A stretch of 64,000 nucleotides of DNA from Acidiphilium sp. (GTDB lineage Bacteria > Pseudomonadota > Alphaproteobacteria > Acetobacterales > Acetobacteraceae), in the NCBI GenBank assembly GCA_028688905.1, contig JAQTXH010000003.1:62001-126000 (forward strand), read 5' to 3'. Positions 61,657-64,000 of this stretch are shown piece after piece (position 1 is the stretch's first letter; each line of letters begins with the position of its first letter). A program made the translations under genes and the position numbers. The notes below the pieces were generated by a model that had not been told where the DNA came from, searched no databases, and saw only the letters and a program-made list of their open reading frames with translations.

Positions 61657-63250
61657 GAGTGAGCCAGGCCCCATGCTGCGTGGTGCCCGGCAATGGATGG
61701 CGAAACTCGCGGCAATGCGCGGCGGCGGCGTACCCGACGCCCCATCACTGCCGGTACGCGACCCCTGGCCCGGCGAACCCGGGCGCGGGGCGCGCATCCT
61801 CAAGGGCGAAATCGAATATTGCGCGGCCACCCGTCCGCTCCATCCTGGCGGCTTTACCGCGACCGACGCCTCGCCTCTCATGCTCGCTCACATCCATGGT
61901 TTCTCCTGGCTGCGCGACCTGCGCGCCCTCGGAACCGATGCCGCGCGTAGCCGCGCCCGCGCCCTGATCGCCGACTGGATCGAGACTGAAACCCTTCCCG
62001 CCCTTGCCACCGCTCCCCCGGTCACCGGCGCGCGCCTCGCCGCCTGGCTCGGCCATTACGATTTCTTCGCTGCCTCCGCCGATGACGATTTCCGCCAGAT
62101 GATGATGGCACGTCTGGTCCACGACGCCCGCCATCTCTCGGCGGCGATGCCGATCGAAGCGCGTGATGGCCGGGCCTTCACCGCGATCAAGGGCCTCATT
62201 GCCGCGTCGGTCGCCCTGCCGGACCATGCCGCCTTCGTGCCGCGGGCGCTGCGCTTCCTGGTTCCGGAAATCGAGCGCCAGATTATGCCTGACGGTGCCC
62301 ATTGCGAGCGCAGCCCCGCCGCCCACCTCGCAGCCCTGCAAGACCTCACGGAAATCCGCGCCCTGCTGCAAATCGGCCGCGCCGAAGCGCCACCGCAACT
62401 GCCCGGCGCGATCGAACGCATGGCGCTTGCCCTGCGCGCACTCCGTCACGCCGATGGTGGCCTTGCCTTGTTCAACGGCACCGCCGAGGACTGGCCCAAT
62501 CTGATCGATCTCGTCCTCAGTCAGGCCGGCCGCACCGGGCGCAGCACCGCGTCGCTTGCTCACTCCGGCTTTCACCGCCTTACCGCCGGCAAAACCACCA
62601 TCATCGTCGATGCCGGCACCCCACCCGGTCCTGGCATGGACCGCTTCGCCCACGCCGGTACCCTCGCGTTCGAATTCTCGGCCGGCCGCGAACGCCTGAT
62701 CGTGAACTGCGGTGCCGCCCCCGCCTCCACCACGGACTGGCGCGATGCCCTGCGCGCCACCGCCGCCCACTCCACCCTGATCATCGCCGATGTCTCATCC
62801 TCGGAACTCAAACCCGATGGCCTCGGCCGCCGCCCCACCAATGTCGAACTCACCCGCCAGGAAGCCAACGGCGCGCATTGGCTCGAAGCCAGCCACGACG
62901 GCTGGAAAAAACTGTTCGGTGCCATCCATCGCCGCCGCCTGTATCTCGCCGAAAGCGGCGAAGACCTGCGCGGTGAAGACAGCGTCGAAGCCGATGAACC
63001 GCAATCCTTCACTTTGCGCTTCCACCTCCATCCCAACGTCACCGCCAGCATTCAACAAGACAACGAAGCCGCCCTGCTGCGCCTGCCCTCCGGCCAAGGC
63101 TGGCGTCTCCGTGCCGGCGGTGCTGCCCTCAGCGTCGAGGAATCGATCTATTTCGGCGGCCCCGAACCCCGCCGTGCCGAGCAAATCGTGCTGACGAGCA
63201 CCCAGGATGGCCTCCAGCAGGTCAAATGGGCGCTGACAAAGATGGGTTGA
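61655..63250 (+). CDS. Heparinase II/III family protein
   Basis: 531 residues from ATG 61655; an in-frame ATG at 61640 lies in a duplicated 15-bp unit. The N-terminal alpha/alpha toroid covers about 80-290 (FSWLRDLRALGTDAARSRARALIADWIE, MPIEARDGRAFTAIKGLIAASVAL, DGAHCERSPAAHLAALQDL). The C-terminal beta-sandwich has HSGFHRLTAGKTTIIVDAGTPPGPGMDRFAHAGTLAFEFSAGRERLIVNCG and HSTLIIADVSSSEL. The family degrades uronic-acid polysaccharides; this cytoplasmic-looking branch, encoded after rpe in many Alphaproteobacteria, has no proven substrate. No signal peptide is seen. Confidence 0.9.
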   Translation: MSEPGPMLRGARQWMAKLAAMRGGGVPDAPSLPVRDPWPGEPGRGARILKGEIEYCAATRPLHPGGFTATDASPLMLAHIHGFSWLRDLRALGTDAARSRARALIADWIETETLPALATAPPVTGARLAAWLGHYDFFAASADDDFRQMMMARLVHDARHLSAAMPIEARDGRAFTAIKGLIAASVALPDHAAFVPRALRFLVPEIERQIMPDGAHCERSPAAHLAALQDLTEIRALLQIGRAEAPPQLPGAIERMALALRALRHADGGLALFNGTAEDWPNLIDLVLSQAGRTGRSTASLAHSGFHRLTAGKTTIIVDAGTPPGPGMDRFAHAGTLAFEFSAGRERLIVNCGAAPASTTDWRDALRATAAHSTLIIADVSSSELKPDGLGRRPTNVELTRQEANGAHWLEASHDGWKKLFGAIHRRRLYLAESGEDLRGEDSVEADEPQSFTLRFHLHPNVTASIQQDNEAALLRLPSGQGWRLRAGGAALSVEESIYFGGPEPRRAEQIVLTSTQDGLQQVKWALTKMG

Positions 63251-63254
63251 TCGA

Positions 63255-64000
63255 ATGGCGCGCATTCTTCTGACCGGCGGGGCCGGCTTCATTGGCTCGC
63301 ATACCGCCGCCGTGCTGCTCGAACGCGGTTACGATGTCGTCCTGCTCGATGATTTCTCGAATGCCGCGCGGGACGTGCCGGAGCGGTTGCGACGGGTCAC
63401 GGGCGTATCGCTCCCGTTGATCGAAGCGGACATTCGCGACGAGGCGGCGATGGCGGCGGCGTTGGCGGCCTTCCCGGTCGATGCGGTCATTCATTTCGCG
63501 GCGAAGAAAGCGGTGGGCGAGAGCGAGGCGGACCCGCTCTCCTATTACGATTCCAATATCGTCGGCACGGTGCGGTTGTTGACGGCGATGCACCGTGCTG
63601 GGGTCGACCGGATCGTGTTTTCCTCGTCGGCGACGGTGTATGGCGAGCCGGACGTGTGTCCGATCACCGAGGCTGCCGCGTTGCGCGTCACCAACGTGTA
63701 TGGCCGCACCAAGCTGGTGATGGAGGGCATGATCACCGATCTGGTCCGCACCGGCACGCTCAAGGCAGCGGCGATCCTGCGCTATTTCAACCCGGTCGGC
63801 GCGCATCCGTCGGGTCTGATCGGCGAGGACCCGCGCGGCGTGCCGGCCAATCTGATGCCCTATCTGTGCCAGGTCGCCGAAGGCAGGCACCCGCATCTCA
63901 ATGTGTTCGGCGATGATTACCCCACGCATGACGGATCGGGCGTGCGCGATTTCATCCACATCATGGACCTCGCCGAGGCTCACGAGGCGGCGCTGCGCCG
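63255..64000 (+). CDS. galE: UDP-glucose 4-epimerase, 5' part (runs off window)
   Basis: 248 codons are visible; the frame is open at the window end. NAD-binding GGAGFIGSH is at residues 8-16, DDFSNA comes next, then the catalytic SSSATVYG and Tyr149-x-x-x-Lys153 (YGRTK), and FNPVGAHPSGLIGEDPRG. It interconverts UDP-glucose and UDP-galactose. Starts 4 bp after the heparinase-family stop, so co-transcription is likely. Confidence 0.95.
   Translation, partial: MARILLTGGAGFIGSHTAAVLLERGYDVVLLDDFSNAARDVPERLRRVTGVSLPLIEADIRDEAAMAAALAAFPVDAVIHFAAKKAVGESEADPLSYYDSNIVGTVRLLTAMHRAGVDRIVFSSSATVYGEPDVCPITEAAALRVTNVYGRTKLVMEGMITDLVRTGTLKAAAILRYFNPVGAHPSGLIGEDPRGVPANLMPYLCQVAEGRHPHLNVFGDDYPTHDGSGVRDFIHIMDLAEAHEAALR

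Overview
The window looks like chromosomal DNA of a GC-rich alphaproteobacterium. An acid-tolerant member of the Acetobacteraceae (Acidiphilium/Acidocella-like) fits best. Supporting signs are a Rhizobiales/Rhodobacter-type LexA box, an RpoH with a KKLFFNLR box next to an RluA-family gene and a DUF6476-type membrane protein, a SatP/YaaH acetate transporter, small DUF3309-like proteins, Hint_2 proteins and class B PBP duplication. The genus is inference. There is no integrase, transposase, phage block or CRISPR array, so this is mostly core chromosome with accessory stress and nutrient modules.

Layout. 1-6650: end of a SrfC/type-VI-like cluster with an FGE-fold periplasmic protein, a c-type-heme sensor and a soluble Ser/Thr kinase (a TagR/PpkA-like post-translational switch). 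7700-13450: four overlapping genes (TonB receptor, beta-propeller, histidine acid phosphatase/phytase, TonB) for organophosphate scavenging. 13680-15410: PhoB-box-like direct repeats, a 23-codon His/Ala-rich gene, a strong hairpin and an MFS carrier. 15631-18444: tRNA-Glu, DUF6476, rluD-like and rpoH. 18521-22416: small glycine-zipper protein, MBL hydrolase, MaoC-like hydratase, DUF445 protein.

22430-30061 is a stress/signalling block: a strongly AT-rich spacer, a PRC-barrel protein, an orphan sigma region-4 protein, a receiver-only regulator, a giant hybrid kinase, a manganese catalase and a tiny membrane protein. 30417-33645 couples a double-domain KaiC-like ATPase to a hybrid histidine kinase. 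34103-43308: aconitase, ccmAB, a glycosyltransferase and a Hint protein that share a domain, and a second FtsI-like transpeptidase. 43447-47541: two glycine-zipper lipoproteins, CBS protein, LexA, DjlA, amidase. 47591-53399: GlgX, L,D-transpeptidase, PEBP, and a molybdate/tungstate-type permease and binding protein facing a ModE-like regulator across a perfect palindrome. 53562-58441: TspO, ankyrin protein, acetate transporter, DUF3309-like peptide, two tandem TatA genes, and methionine-salvage genes mtnB-mtnD-mtnC. 58454-64000: lnt, XRE regulator, rpe, heparinase-family protein and a truncated galE.

The most interesting signals not explained by genes are: an interspersed repeat of about 83 bp with two long copies and one partial copy (19745, 55735, 21076); a remarkable density of short 12-18 bp tandem duplications in intergenic DNA and at gene 5' ends; an RpoH-like protein consisting of region 4 only; a domain shared by the neighbouring Hint protein and glycosyltransferase; and a split, possibly heme-regulated PpkA-type kinase module.
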